Shown piece after piece: positions 22,868 to 29,168 of a stretch of 33,836 nucleotides of DNA. The notes under the pieces were generated by a model. The model worked only from the letters and a program-made list of their open reading frames with translations, was not told where the DNA came from and did not search any database. The translations under genes and the position numbers were made by a program. This DNA is from Armatimonadota bacterium (GTDB lineage Bacteria > Armatimonadota > Armatimonadia > Armatimonadales > Capsulimonadaceae), in contig JAFAZD010000068.1 in the NCBI GenBank assembly GCA_019239955.1, positions 1 through 33,836 on the forward strand. Direction: 5' to 3'. Positions within the stretch are counted from its first letter, which is position 1, and each line of letters opens with the position of its first letter.

Positions 22868-23002
22868 ATTATACCGCAGGAGTGCGGTAGAAGTCCGTGC
22901 GGGGCTGGGGAATTGCCGCAGAAGTGCGGTAATTCCCCAGCCGCCCGTCAGATGGGGATAAGGAGCCGCCCCGCCGCGCGTTATACCGCGAAAGTGCGGC
23001 TG
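22868..23002. repeat. Cluster of CCGC-(N)AGTGCGG hairpins between integrase and attI-like site
   Basis: Three related hairpins occur: TATACCGCAGGAGTGCGGTA (from about 22871), a long one at 22903-22942 with an 18-bp stem (GGCTGGGGAATTGCCGCA, loop GAAG, one G-T wobble), and TTATACCGCGAAAGTGCGGC (from 22981). All share CCGC-purines-AGTGCGG. A degenerate GAAGTCC-GGGGCTGGGG unit at about 22890 links them to the REP family at 5815. They fill the 277-bp non-coding gap 22779-23055 together with the promoter and attI-like site. Confidence 0.7.
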
Positions 23003-23010
23003 ATACAGTA

Positions 23011-23017
23011 GTTAGAC
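23011..23017 (+). other. attI-like core site (GTTAGAC)
   Basis: GTTAGAC fits the integron recombination core GTTRRRY and lies 233 bp from the integrase start codon, within the usual intI-attI distance. No inverted partner (RYYYAAC) is found upstream, so it is not the end of an attC; it is where the first cassette would join attI. The flanking attI accessory repeats cannot be recognised. The call rests mainly on the attC site further along. Confidence 0.55.
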
Positions 23018-23055
23018 CACAGGCACGTAGGCAAGACACGCGCGTAAGGCCAGGT

Positions 23056-23397
23056 ATGAGGAGCTTTTCTGCGGCACATGGTTCCTGCTTAGGAGCGGTC
23101 GGCGGCGCGCTCGTAGTGTCGGCGGTCGGCAGCGTCTATTCCTATCACGCCGGTCTGAGTACAGGCGGTGGAGCAGGCTGTTTCGATGCGTCACCCGCGT
23201 TGTGCGGTCAAATCAATGTGGCATTTGGCCTTCTGCTCTGGGTCCCCGTCGGCGCCATCTTGGGGGCATTGTTCGGCCTGCTGGCATACCGGCTCGTGAA
23301 GCGGCGCACGGCGGACTCTGAGCCGACTCTATCGACGAAGCCGGGTTCGGGACACGAAGACACTTGGCCGCCTCCACCGAACAGGCCTGCGGTCTAA
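23056..23397 (+). CDS. Integron cassette 1: small membrane protein of unknown function
   Basis: A 113-residue protein with two hydrophobic helices, about 11-30 (CLGAVGGALVVSAVGSVYSY) and 55-80 (VAFGLLLWVPVGAILGALFG and on). A short external loop carries two cysteines (CFDASPALC, 42-50), and the C-terminal tail is hydrophilic with PPPPNRPAV. I do not recognise the family. The ATG at 23056 is preceded by AAGG. The TAA stop at 23395-23397 lies inside the first core of the attC site, which is typical of cassette genes. Its codon choice (AGG, TTA, GGT) and lower GC differ from the flanking chromosome, as expected for an acquired cassette. Confidence 0.7.
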   Translation: MRSFSAAHGSCLGAVGGALVVSAVGSVYSYHAGLSTGGGAGCFDASPALCGQINVAFGLLLWVPVGAILGALFGLLAYRLVKRRTADSEPTLSTKPGSGHEDTWPPPPNRPAV

Positions 23398-23493
23398 CAA
23401 GGCGCTGCACCGGACAGACACTGCGCCATCGTCTTGTTCTCAGGCGAGTGTCGGGTACAATGCAGTGTCTGCCGGTGAGCTTGGTCGTTAGGC
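23392..23493 (+). other. attC: attC recombination site of cassette 1
   Basis: A 102-nt imperfect palindrome with the integron signature. It begins with GTCTAAC (23392-23398, RYYYAAC) and ends with GTTAGGC (23487-23493, GTTRRRY); these are complementary at 6 of 7 positions. The inner arms are 23404-23424 and 23462-23480: removing one G and one A from the left arm gives GCTCACCGGCAGACACTGC, the exact complement of the right arm. So the stem is 19 bp with two extrahelical bases on one side, the feature that sets strand choice in attC recombination. The loop is 37 nt. The site follows a + strand ORF and points the same way as the cassette genes. Confidence 0.9.
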
Positions 23494-23543
23494 CGCTACA
23501 TGGGGGCGTTACTGAGCCGAGGGCCAATCAGGAGGGTGAGCCG

Positions 23544-23846
23544 ATGCCGTTGCTGGTCTTCAAGGTCGTGGCGATGGCGGCGATAGCCGCCATCGGTGTC
23601 GCACTCGTTTATGTCCTCCTGATGCCAACCGTCCGGGGCATCAGGAGGTCGCGGCGCCGGGCCGTCGCGCTGGGCCTGATAGCGTTCATCGGGGTTGGCC
23701 CCTTGGTCTTGATGGCCCTGGCGCGACGGATGGGCGAGCACGATAGCTACCTGGACGAGTTGCGCTGGCTGGCCCCGGTCCCGGCGGGCTACCTGCTATG
23801 CCTGGCCGTCTCGGCGGTCCAGGAGTGGCGGAGGCCGGTGCGGTAG
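23544..23846 (+). CDS. Integron cassette 2: small three-helix membrane protein
   Basis: A 100-residue protein with helices at about 5-27 (VFKVVAMAAIAAIGVALVYV), 40-60 (AVALGLIAFIGVGPLVLMAL) and 76-92 (LAPVPAGYLLCLAVSAV), joined by a basic loop (RGIRRSRRRA) and an acidic loop (GEHDSYLDELRW). The function is unknown. The ATG at 23544 has AGGAGGG at 23530-23536, an ideal ribosome site. It starts 51 bp after the attC of cassette 1. The TAG stop is followed four bases later by GCCTAA, the first six bases of an attC core, after which the sequence switches to a DUF6429 fragment. Confidence 0.65.
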   Translation: MPLLVFKVVAMAAIAAIGVALVYVLLMPTVRGIRRSRRRAVALGLIAFIGVGPLVLMALARRMGEHDSYLDELRWLAPVPAGYLLCLAVSAVQEWRRPVR

Positions 23847-23852
23847 CGGCCT

Positions 23853-23996
23853 AAGGGGTACGATTGGGACACGCTCGACCGGCTCTTCGAGCAGGGCCTT
23901 ATCTCGAACCCGAAGAACAAGAACAAGTCGGTCGCCTTGACCGAGCAGGGCATCCGCGAGTGCGAGCGCCTGTTCCGCAAGTACTTCGGCAAGTGA
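23853..23996 (+). pseudogene. 3' fragment of a DUF6429-family gene
   Basis: 47 codons and a stop, in the same frame as the cassette 2 protein but after its stop codon: KGYDWDTLDRLFEQGLISNP, KNKNKSVALTEQGIRECERL, FRKYFGK. This is the C-terminal half of small DUF6429 proteins (YDWD-x-LDRL-x-x-x-G-x-I-x-xP-x-x-K-x-KSV-x-LTE-x-G). There is no start codon or ribosome site and the N-terminal half is missing. The join lies exactly after GCCTAA, i.e. at an attC core. The fragment is probably not expressed as a separate protein. Confidence 0.7.
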
Positions 23997-24022
23997 GCCG
24001 AACCACGTAAAGTTGCAGGCGC

Positions 24023-24919
24023 TCAGGCGGCGATCAACTCACGCAGGCGGCGGACGTTGACCTCATGCATGGTCTCGCTGTCCGGGGTCTCCACGATAAT
24101 GGGCAGGCCGGCGAGGCGCGGGTCATTGACGAGCCGGCGGAATGCCTCCAGGCCGATCTCGCCCTCGCCGATGTGGGCGTGGCGGTCGGCGTGGCTGCCG
24201 AAGGGCTTGGCCGAGTCGTTGGCGTGGACCACTTGCAGCCAGGGCAGGCCGATGATCCGGTCAAACTGGGCCATCGTCTCCTCATAGCCGGCCGGGGTGC
24301 GGATGTCGTAGCCGGCGGCGAAGATGTGGCAGGTGTCCAGACAGACGGCGAGCCGCTCCGGGTCCTTGACGCCGTTCAGGATGCGCGTGAGGTGCTCGAA
24401 GCGCCCGCCCAGGTACGTCCCCTGCCCCGCCGTCGTCTCCAGCGCCACGCGGACTTTCGCCCCAGCCGTCTCGGCGTGGAGGATGTCCAGGCTCTCAATG
24501 AGGCGGGCGATTCCCACGTCCTCCCCGTCCCCGCCGTGCGCGCCGGGGTGGCTGACCAGGAAGTCCAGTCCCAGGGCCTCGGCCCGCTCGATCTCCGCCC
24601 GGAACGCCGCGCGCGACTTCGCCAGCACCTCGCTGCCGGGCGGCGCGGCGAGGTTGATGAGATAGGAGTCGTGGGCGATGGTCTTCTTGGTGCCGCACTC
24701 GGCGAGCGCCTGCCGCCAGGCTAAGATCGTCTCCTCCTTGAGCTCAGGGGCGCGCCACTGGCGGGGGCTGGCCGTGAAAATCTGCACGGCCTCGCAGCCG
24801 ATGCCATGGCCCGCCGTCAGGGCGCAGGCGTGGCCGCCCGCCGTCGGCATGTGCGCGCCGAGGTAGGGGCCGATGGGGGTGGCGATCTGCTCGCCCAGAA
24901 GCGGAGGGGTGTTGTTCAT
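24023..24919 (-). CDS. nfo: Endonuclease IV (AP endonuclease)
   Basis: A 298-residue TIM-barrel enzyme that nicks DNA 5' to abasic sites in base excision repair, using three metal ions. Expected stretches are GPYLGAHMPTAGG (start of strand 1), AVQIFTASPRQWRAP, AHDSYLINLAAPPG, FLVSHPGAHGG, VALETTAGQGTYLGGRFEHL, AVCLDTCHIFAAGYDIRTPAGY, VVHANDSAKPFGSHADRHAH-IGEGEIG and PIIVETPDSE. The metal ligands (His, Glu, Asp, His) fall in these motifs. The start at 24919 keeps the whole first strand. A terminator of the upstream gene lies immediately before it, so it probably has its own promoter or is read through. No clear ribosome site is visible. Confidence 0.95.
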   Translation of the reverse strand: MNNTPPLLGEQIATPIGPYLGAHMPTAGGHACALTAGHGIGCEAVQIFTASPRQWRAPELKEETILAWRQALAECGTKKTIAHDSYLINLAAPPGSEVLAKSRAAFRAEIERAEALGLDFLVSHPGAHGGDGEDVGIARLIESLDILHAETAGAKVRVALETTAGQGTYLGGRFEHLTRILNGVKDPERLAVCLDTCHIFAAGYDIRTPAGYEETMAQFDRIIGLPWLQVVHANDSAKPFGSHADRHAHIGEGEIGLEAFRRLVNDPRLAGLPIIVETPDSETMHEVNVRRLRELIAA

Positions 24920-24921
24920 AA

Positions 24922-24960
24922 GGAAAAGGCCGCGCGGCTCGTCAGGAGCGGGCGCGGCCT
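24922..24960 (-). terminator. Rho-independent terminator of the small secreted-protein gene
   Basis: Read on the minus strand, AGGCCGCGC and GCGCGGCCT form a 9-bp outer stem around a GC-rich loop, followed by TTTTCCTT. It lies 17 bp after the stop of the gene at 24977 and just before the nfo start. Confidence 0.7.
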
Positions 24961-24976
24961 GGGCGGTCGGGGCGGA

Positions 24977-25321
24977 TTACAGGTGGATGGTGATGCTGGG
25001 ATCGTGGTCCCGATGATGGTCACGCTCCCATTCGCGCCGCTCCCGCTCCCGCCGTTCCTGCTCACGCCGTTCTTGTTCGCGCCGCTCCCGTTCACGACGA
25101 TCACGGTCGCCATCCCGGTGGAAGAATCGCTGGTCGTCACGGACGTACTGGGCGTCGTAGCCCCTGTCGTGCCAGTCGCGGTCGCCGTCATGGTCAGCGA
25201 CAACGTAGGGCGCGGCGACCAGCGGGGCGGCGGCGGCGGGCTTCGTCATTGAGGCCAGCGTCCCCGCGCCGATCACGGCGGCGCTCGCGGCGAACAGGGC
25301 AATCCGTTTTCTGAGTGTCAT
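24977..25321 (-). CDS. Small exported protein with an Arg/Glu-rich repeat
   Basis: A 114-residue protein. The N-terminus MTLRKRIALFAASAAVIGAG and a following ASMTKPAAAAP form a signal peptide with likely cleavage after the AAAA stretch (about 32). The mature part is extremely charged: DHDGDRDWHDRGYD, then tandem RRERERREQ/RREQERRE units (about 74-97), then HHRDHDPSITIHL. Such low-complexity charged tails occur in envelope-associated proteins; no function can be named. The ATG at 25321 has GGAGGAG at 7 bases, an excellent ribosome site, and a terminator follows, so it is a real single gene. Confidence 0.75.
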   Translation of the reverse strand: MTLRKRIALFAASAAVIGAGTLASMTKPAAAAPLVAAPYVVADHDGDRDWHDRGYDAQYVRDDQRFFHRDGDRDRRERERREQERREQERRERERREWERDHHRDHDPSITIHL

Positions 25322-25409
25322 TTCTTTCTCCTCCCAACAAGCTGTATCTGCAAGACGGAGCCGTTTGTACGCTTGTTCCGGGAAAGAATGACCCAGAGAT
25401 TAGACTTTT

Positions 25410-26465
25410 CTAATCCCCCTTCTGCTGCACGGGAGTGAGGCCCTTGCTCATGTCCAGCATCCGCTGGACGGGGCGCAGGGCGCGCACGCGCGTCTCCTCG
25501 TCCATGGTGATCTCAGGCCGCTTGTCGCGCATGCAGAGGTAGAGTTTCTCCAGCGTGTTCAGGCGCATGTAGGGGCACATGGCGCAGGTGCAGCCGGAGT
25601 TGGGGGGGGAGCAGATAAACTGGGCGTCGGGGCGGCTGTGCTCCATCTGGTGCAGGATGCCGGCCTCGGTGGCGACGATGAACTGCTTCTCGTCGGGGTG
25701 GGTCTGCACGTACTTGAGCAGGGCCAGCGTGGAGCCGATGAAGTCCGCCTGCGCCAGCACGGCCTCCTCGCATTCGGGGTGGGCGATCAGCCTGGCGTGG
25801 GGGTATTCGGCGCGCAGGGCGGCCAGCCGGCGGGCGTTGAACTGCTCATGGACGACGCAGAAGCCGGGCCAGAGCACCATTTCACGCCCGGTCTGCTTCT
25901 CCACCCATCGGCCCAAATGCCGGTCGGGGCCGAAGACGATGGGCTGGTCGGGCGGGAGCTGATTGACGATGTCCACGGCATTGGAGGAGGTGACGATGAT
26001 GTCCGAGAGCGCCTTCACCGCCGCCGAGGAGTTGATGTAGTTGATGACGGTGTGGCCGGGGTACTGCTTCAGCCACTCGCCGTAGAGGTCGGCGGGGCAG
26101 CGGTCGGCGAGCGAGCAGCCGGCGTCCAGGTCCGGCAGCAGCACCAGCTTGTCCGGGTTCAGGATTTTCGCCGTCTCGGCCATGAAGTGGACGCCGCAGA
26201 AGACAATGACATCGGCGTCGGTCTTCGCGGCGGCTTGAGCGAGCGCCAGGCTGTCCCCGACGTGGTCCGCCAGGTCTTGAATCTCCCCCTCCTGATAATA
26301 ATGCGCCAGGATGACGGCGTTCAGGTCCCCTTTCAGCCGCACGATCTCGGCCTCCAGGTCCAGGCCGGGGTCAATCGTCTTCAGCCGCACGGACAGGTCG
26401 GCCTCCTGCCCCAAACTCTCCGACGCCGGGTTCTGCGGCGTCCTCGCCAGTGTCAAAGGTTCCAT
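25410..26465 (-). CDS. nadA: Quinolinate synthase
   Basis: A 351-residue 4Fe-4S enzyme that condenses iminoaspartate and dihydroxyacetone phosphate to quinolinate in NAD biosynthesis. Substrate and cluster motifs are [23 protein letters not shown] (two stretches, 50-72), [29 protein letters not shown] (Cys117), [23 protein letters not shown] (Cys203), [10 protein letters not shown], and [17 protein letters not shown] (Cys292, Cys294, Cys297). Cys117, Cys203 and Cys297 are the likely cluster ligands. The start is ATG at 26465 with GGAGG 12 bases upstream. nadB and nadC are not in the window. The stop codon lies inside a 7-bp hairpin (GATTAGA/TCTAATC). Confidence 0.97.
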   Translation of the reverse strand: MEPLTLARTPQNPASESLGQEADLSVRLKTIDPGLDLEAEIVRLKGDLNAVILAHYYQEGEIQDLADHVGDSLALAQAAAKTDADVIVFCGVHFMAETAKILNPDKLVLLPDLDAGCSLADRCPADLYGEWLKQYPGHTVINYINSSAAVKALSDIIVTSSNAVDIVNQLPPDQPIVFGPDRHLGRWVEKQTGREMVLWPGFCVVHEQFNARRLAALRAEYPHARLIAHPECEEAVLAQADFIGSTLALLKYVQTHPDEKQFIVATEAGILHQMEHSRPDAQFICSPPNSGCTCAMCPYMRLNTLEKLYLCMRDKRPEITMDEETRVRALRPVQRMLDMSKGLTPVQQKGD

Positions 26466-26471
26466 AGGGGT

Positions 26472-26477
26472 ATTATA
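26472..26477 (-). promoter_or_regulatory. Possible -10 element next to nadA
   Basis: A perfect TATAAT on the minus strand 6 bases before the nadA ATG, directly after GGAGG. If used, the transcript would be nearly leaderless and would lack the GGAGG site, so either the -10 or the ribosome site is fortuitous. There is no clear -35. Confidence 0.3.
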
Positions 26478-26506
26478 CCTCCGGTCCTACATCGTTCCTG
26501 ATCTTT

Positions 26507-27076
26507 TCACAAGCCCTTGTACCACAGCAACTGCGCCTCGTCAGAGGCTTCGCCGTAGGCGTGACGGTTGATGGCCCCTAATTCACAGCCCTGTCGGGTG
26601 TAGAACCGGCAGGCCGGCACGTTGATGTTCTGCGTCTCCACCTGGAACAGCCGGCACTCCCTGTCGCGCGCCCAGGCAAGGGCGCGGGCGAATAGCCTGT
26701 GCCCGACGCCCGCGCCCCGATTGTCTGGATGAACGCGGAGGTCCCACAGAGTCGCCAGATCATCGCGGCCTTTCAGCATGGTCACTCCCGGTGTCCGCCA
26801 CGCGATCACCGCTCCACCAACCCGTTTCGATCCCTCGAATGCGGAGAGCACGCCCCAGTGCGCGATGTCCCAACGTCCCTGCCAATGGGATGGGCCTTCG
26901 CCCTCGCCGTCATAGTCCTTGAGGTAGGGATCAACGTGTTCTTCCACAAGCCGAAGGCCGCCCAGGCCGTGATGGACTACGTCGACGCGGAAGCGCGATC
27001 GGACCAGGAAGGCGATCGGCACACGGCCGTAATCCGGCAACGCCGTGGCGGATTCCTCGGCTATCTTGATCGCCAT
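26507..27076 (-). CDS. GNAT acetyltransferase, streptothricin-acetyltransferase-like
   Basis: A 189-residue N-acetyltransferase. The acetyl-CoA loop is in LRVHPDNRGAGVGHRLFARA (motif R-G-x-G-x-G/H), preceded by LATLWD and followed by LFQVETQNINVPACRFYTRQ and GCELGAINRHAYGE. VETQN-x-N-x-x-A-x-x-FY is the pattern seen in streptothricin acetyltransferases and close relatives. Whether it acts on an antibiotic, a polyamine or a protein cannot be decided. The ATG at 27076 was chosen because homology begins shortly after it; the longer frame upstream overlaps the neighbouring oxidoreductase and is non-coding. AGGGA lies about 12 bases before the start. Confidence 0.85.
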   Translation of the reverse strand: MAIKIAEESATALPDYGRVPIAFLVRSRFRVDVVHHGLGGLRLVEEHVDPYLKDYDGEGEGPSHWQGRWDIAHWGVLSAFEGSKRVGGAVIAWRTPGVTMLKGRDDLATLWDLRVHPDNRGAGVGHRLFARALAWARDRECRLFQVETQNINVPACRFYTRQGCELGAINRHAYGEASDEAQLLWYKGL

Positions 27077-27116
27077 CGGTGATCGTTCCCTACTGCTCCC
27101 CCATTCACTACCGTCA

Positions 27117-28013
27117 TCAGGCTTCGGGCAGGGCGGCATACGAGCCATGTGCAAGGTCGTCCAGCACGGATGGGGACTGCGGGTTCCAGCCGAGCAGTCG
27201 CTGCGCCCGCGCCCCGGACACCTGCTGGTCCAGCACGAGGGCATCGGCCAGCGGGCCGAGGACCTGCCGAGCCTCTTCCAGCGGCCAGGACTGCGTCCGG
27301 CCCCCCGCGCCTCCGCCCAGGCTCGCCGCCTCCGCCGCGTCGCGCGCCTGCACGGGGTCGCCTGCCGCGCCGAACAGCAGCGTCCCTGCCGGCGCGCCCA
27401 GCGCACGCACATACAGGTCGGCCAGGTCGTCCACATGCACCATCGTCCAGTGGTTCTCGCCCGTGCCGATGTAGCGCACGACGCCATCGCGCCGGGCCTC
27501 CTGGATCAGCATCGCCATCATCCCGCCGCCGTGCCCGTAGACCAGGCCGGGACGGATCACCACCGACTGCACCCCACGCCAGGCCGCGTCCAGGACGCGC
27601 TGCGTGACGGCGGGACGCCAGGCGACGAGGGCGGCGGGTTGACCCACAAAGGTCTCGTCCACGACCTGCCCGCCGGTGTCGCCGACCTCCCACGTCCCAC
27701 CCGTGTAGATGAATGGCTTGTCGGTGCCGGCGACGGCATCCAGCATTGCCGTGATGGCCGGCGGGTCGGTGCGCGGCGAGGTCGCGTCGTTGGCCGAGGC
27801 CGTGTGGATCACGGCGTCCGCCGCCCGCGCCCCCGCCGCCAGGCTATCGGAATCAGACAGGTCACCCCGCCGGGCGGAGAGGCCGCGCTCTTGTAGTTTT
27901 TGGGCCGCCTCGTCCGAGCGCGCCAGCCCCGTCACCTGATGTCCGGCTTCCCGCAGAGCCTGGGCGGCGGCGCTGCCGATGTAGCCCGTCGCCCCGGTCA
28001 AGAACACGTTCAT
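27117..28013 (-). CDS. NAD(P)-dependent epimerase/dehydratase (extended SDR)
   Basis: A 298-residue Rossmann protein. The nucleotide-binding motif TGATGYIGSAA (6-16) is of the extended SDR form TGxxGxxG. RGDLSD (about 49-54), VIHTAS (about 69-74), YTGGTWEVGD and IRPGLVYGHGGGM follow, with HVDDLADLYVRAL later. The usual Tyr-x-x-x-Lys is replaced around AWRPAVTQRV, so it is an atypical SDR like many 'NmrA/NAD-epimerase' proteins. The ATG at 28013 overlaps the upstream quinone-oxidoreductase-like gene by 4 bp (ATGA), so the two are coupled and may share a pathway. The substrate is unknown. Confidence 0.85.
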   Translation of the reverse strand: MNVFLTGATGYIGSAAAQALREAGHQVTGLARSDEAAQKLQERGLSARRGDLSDSDSLAAGARAADAVIHTASANDATSPRTDPPAITAMLDAVAGTDKPFIYTGGTWEVGDTGGQVVDETFVGQPAALVAWRPAVTQRVLDAAWRGVQSVVIRPGLVYGHGGGMMAMLIQEARRDGVVRYIGTGENHWTMVHVDDLADLYVRALGAPAGTLLFGAAGDPVQARDAAEAASLGGGAGGRTQSWPLEEARQVLGPLADALVLDQQVSGARAQRLLGWNPQSPSVLDDLAHGSYAALPEA

Positions 28014-28966
28014 GGCTGCTCTCCGACATGAAGAACCGCCTTGCCGGGGTAGCGGCGGTCCAAAAGCTGCTGCGCGGCGTCGGCGATCTCCGTCCAGGGC
28101 CGTTCCACGGAGATGCGCGGCGCGAGCTGGCCGTCGGCAATCAGGGCGGCCAACTTCGCCAGGCCGGACGAGGCGGGTTCCACCCACTTGAGCTCATCGA
28201 ACAGGAACATCCCGTAGAGCGAGTTGCCGCCGATGCTGAAAAACTTGGCCGCGTCGAAGGTGACACTTGCCCCGCCCGACGTTCCGAACAGCACGCAGAC
28301 GCCGCGCTCGGCCAGCAGTGTCAGCGCCGCACCCAGCACGGCCCCGCCCACCGACTCCAAGACCAAATCAAAGGGGGCGAACTCCCGCGCGGCCTGCGCC
28401 AGATCGTCACCGATGGCAACGTTGTGCGCGCCGGCCTCCCGGACGAAGCCTTCCTGCTCGGCGCGCCTCACATGGGCCGTGACGCGCGCCCCAGCGAGTC
28501 TTGCCAGTTGAATGGCGTAGTCGCCGACGCCGCCGGTCGCGCCCGTCACCAGGACAGACTTGCCGAGCAGCATCCCGCCTTTATACAGCGCGTGCAGCGC
28601 CGTCAGCCCGGCCACCGGAAGGGTCGCCGCCTGCGCGAACGAGACATCGGGGGGCAGCTCGGCCAGGAACTCCGTCGGCACGGCCGCCTGCTCGGCCCAC
28701 GCGCCGGAGCGCAGCAGGCCGACCACCCGCGCGCCGGCTCTTGGCCCGGAGCCGTCCGCCGCCGCCTGCTCCACCACGCCCGCCAGGTCCCAGCCGGGCC
28801 GGAAGCCGGCCGGCGACGTGTTCAGGGACATCCGCACCTCGCCCCGGTTGAGCGAGACGGCCTGCACCCGGACCAGCGCCTCCTTCGGGCCGGGCGTCGG
28901 CGCGTCCGCTTCTCGGATCACCAGTCGCCCGGGCGCGTCCGGGTCCACCACCACTGCTCTCATCAT
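28010..28966 (-). CDS. Zinc-free MDR oxidoreductase (quinone oxidoreductase-like)
   Basis: A 318-residue medium-chain reductase. GWDLAGVVEQAAADGSGPRA corresponds to the GxDxxGxV catalytic-domain segment, LPVAGLTALHALYKGGMLLG leads to the NADP-binding VLVTGATGGVGDYAIQLARL (about 140-160), and LVLESVGGAVLGAAL follows. The cysteine ligands for structural and catalytic zinc are absent, as in the quinone oxidoreductase subfamily. It starts at ATG ATG (28966/28963) right after AGGAGGAG. It is coupled to the downstream SDR gene. Both could act on small aldehydes, quinones or enones. Confidence 0.88.
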   Translation of the reverse strand: MMRAVVVDPDAPGRLVIREADAPTPGPKEALVRVQAVSLNRGEVRMSLNTSPAGFRPGWDLAGVVEQAAADGSGPRAGARVVGLLRSGAWAEQAAVPTEFLAELPPDVSFAQAATLPVAGLTALHALYKGGMLLGKSVLVTGATGGVGDYAIQLARLAGARVTAHVRRAEQEGFVREAGAHNVAIGDDLAQAAREFAPFDLVLESVGGAVLGAALTLLAERGVCVLFGTSGGASVTFDAAKFFSIGGNSLYGMFLFDELKWVEPASSGLAKLAALIADGQLAPRISVERPWTEIADAAQQLLDRRYPGKAVLHVGEQP

Positions 28967-29013
28967 TCGCTCCTCCTATCCCCGTAATGTCGCCGCTCCC
29001 GTCCCGGTTCCCG

Positions 29014-29099
29014 GACCCCACCCCGGCCATGGAGAGGAGACCCCTTCCCGGCCTTGCTTCCCCTCCCCCTGCCCTGAGGGGAAGGCAGGGAGGGGGTTT
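29014..29099. repeat. Dispersed palindromic repeat upstream of the DUF1800 gene
   Basis: GGACCCCACCCCGGCC on the left, a CCCCTCCCCCTGCC/GGGGAAGGCAGGGAGGGGG core, and a GTTTGAAC end. It resembles the 30759-30885 and 345-534 elements. It occupies most of the 202-bp divergent gap 28967-29168; the remaining 69 bp up to the gene are AT-richer and presumably hold its promoter, though I see no convincing -35/-10 pair. Confidence 0.6.
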
Positions 29100-29168
29100 G
29101 AACATTTCCCGCCGTCCTGCGTCTATGAAACAAATGTGCCGATAACCCGTATCATAAGAACAACAGCC

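Noticed and set aside
22868-23002. CRISPR-like array made of the CCGC hairpins
   Set aside because: The repeats are unequal in length, unevenly spaced, only three in number and without cas genes.
23996-24022. A further attC after the DUF6429 fragment (GCCGAAC ... AAGTTGCAG)
   Set aside because: GCCGAAC breaks the RYYYAAC rule, no GTTRRRY partner is in range and there is no palindromic stem.
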